Under the pieces are notes generated by a model, which was not told where the DNA came from, did not search any database, and saw only the letters and a list, made by a program, of their open reading frames with translations. From the NCBI GenBank assembly GCA_963969345.1, contig OZ017766.1, forward strand, positions 496,001 to 560,000: a DNA stretch of 64,000 nt. Reading direction: 5' to 3'. A program made the translations under genes and the position numbers. How positions within the stretch are numbered: the stretch's first letter is position 1; each line of letters starts with the position of its first letter. The stretch is from Turbatrix aceti. Its lineage: Eukaryota; Nematoda; Chromadorea; Rhabditida; Panagrolaimidae. Below are positions 63,660 through 64,000 of this stretch, piece by piece.

Positions 63660-64000
63660 TAACTTCAAAAAAAACTAGATTTGAAGCCTCAGGGGCAAAC
63701 TTCAAAAAAAAGAAGCACATCCTTTTACTTTTCTTAAATTTTTCGGAAGTTTGCCGGGGAATTTGGCAGAAGTTGGGGGAATCCCCGAGGATTCCCGGGA
63801 ATATTTCCCGGGGAATCCCATCTTCGCAACCCTGGTTCGAGGACCATCCCAGAAGAACAATAACCATTCCCGCCAGGCGGACGACTCGAGATTGGCGTTT
63901 TCCCTCCCCCTCGTCATCCCCTTCCCCCATTGTCCCTTCCCCAGGAGATGTTGGTTCCCGTTGGTTACACCGCAGGCACAGCAGCCATAAACGCCCCGCG

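Larger units (their letters stand above)
59159..63834. mobile_element. CCCCGGGGAA-family hAT-like element enlarged by later insertions
   Basis: It begins CAGGGTTGCGAAATTCCCC and ends GGAATCCCATCTTCGCAACCCTG. The exact duplication GTTCGAGG is at 59151-59158 and 63835-63842. The outer 150 bp on each side match the 377-bp element at 47937-48313 in inverse orientation. The interior has been expanded to 4.68 kb by at least a CATATATG-word segment, a retroelement tail, two MITE copies and a TTAA foldback. Confidence 0.9.
58487..64000 (+). pseudogene. GC-rich open frame split by two hAT-like insertions, runs off the right edge
   Basis: Three segments (58487-58663, 59084-59158, 63835-64000) are separated by the elements at 58664-59083 and 59159-63834. 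Discounting each element and one copy of its 8-bp duplication, the same reading frame stays open across all three and off the window end. The encoded segments are Arg/Ala/Ser-rich and basic (for example TAARRMEALAYDSQRR). I do not recognise the protein; a retroelement gag-like region is possible. It could also be non-coding GC-rich DNA with a chance frame. Confidence 0.35.

Overview
The window looks like a contiguous piece of a nematode genome. It has a seven-helix chemoreceptor of the Sre class, two receptors of the Srg/Srv kind, a nematode-style membrane acyltransferase with a C-terminal SGNH domain, a lustrin-type cysteine-module protein and an astacin relative. Many introns are about 40-70 nt with TTTTCAG/TTTTTAG acceptors, and several start codons lie just downstream of an orphan acceptor, as expected for spliced-leader trans-splicing. 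Species cannot be named from the sequence alone.

Layout. 1-14.7 kb is AT-rich and gene-poor: two possible exons at the left edge, then inverted repeats and low-complexity transposons. 14.8-25.0 kb (+) holds a secreted cysteine-rich protein, an Sre receptor and an OAC-type acyltransferase. 25.2-28.1 kb (-) holds a secreted Gly/Ala/Asn-rich protein and a small secreted cysteine-rich protein. 29.0-29.75 kb (+) is a GOLGA7/ERF4 palmitoyltransferase partner, convergent with a complete beta-ureidopropionase (UPB1, -). 31.5-32.7 kb (-) is a broken sulfide:quinone oxidoreductase copy.

34.5-46.4 kb (-) is a CCDC93 homologue whose first intron is about 9.55 kb. That intron carries a broken Ty3/Gypsy element, a Tc1/mariner-like foldback, two intact Srg/Srv-like receptor genes on the opposite strand, and a disrupted third receptor exon. 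An AUH-type enoyl-CoA hydratase lies 158 bp upstream of CCDC93 on the same strand, and a small membrane-protein ORF lies 56 bp downstream of it, so the three are spaced like an operon. 49.7-53.2 kb (+) is a lustrin-type single-pass membrane protein. 53.3-54.3 kb (-) is an astacin with no intact active-site residue. 55.1-57.9 kb (-) is an ANKRD13-like ankyrin protein. 58-64 kb is mostly nested transposons.

The most striking signal is a swarm of short non-autonomous elements. Each has hAT-like ends (CAGNGNTG or CAAGG type), eight of them with an exact or near-exact 8-bp target duplication. Each is filled with its own palindromic 'word' (GGGCCG, ACCCGA, CCCCGGGGAA, TCCCGGGAGA, TTCGGTACCCGGAACC-type and others). 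They sit inside one another, inside introns, inside a chemoreceptor exon and inside other repeats. No transposase gene was seen. Exon models below were assembled by eye from splice signals, phase and family similarity; no alignment or transcript data were available.
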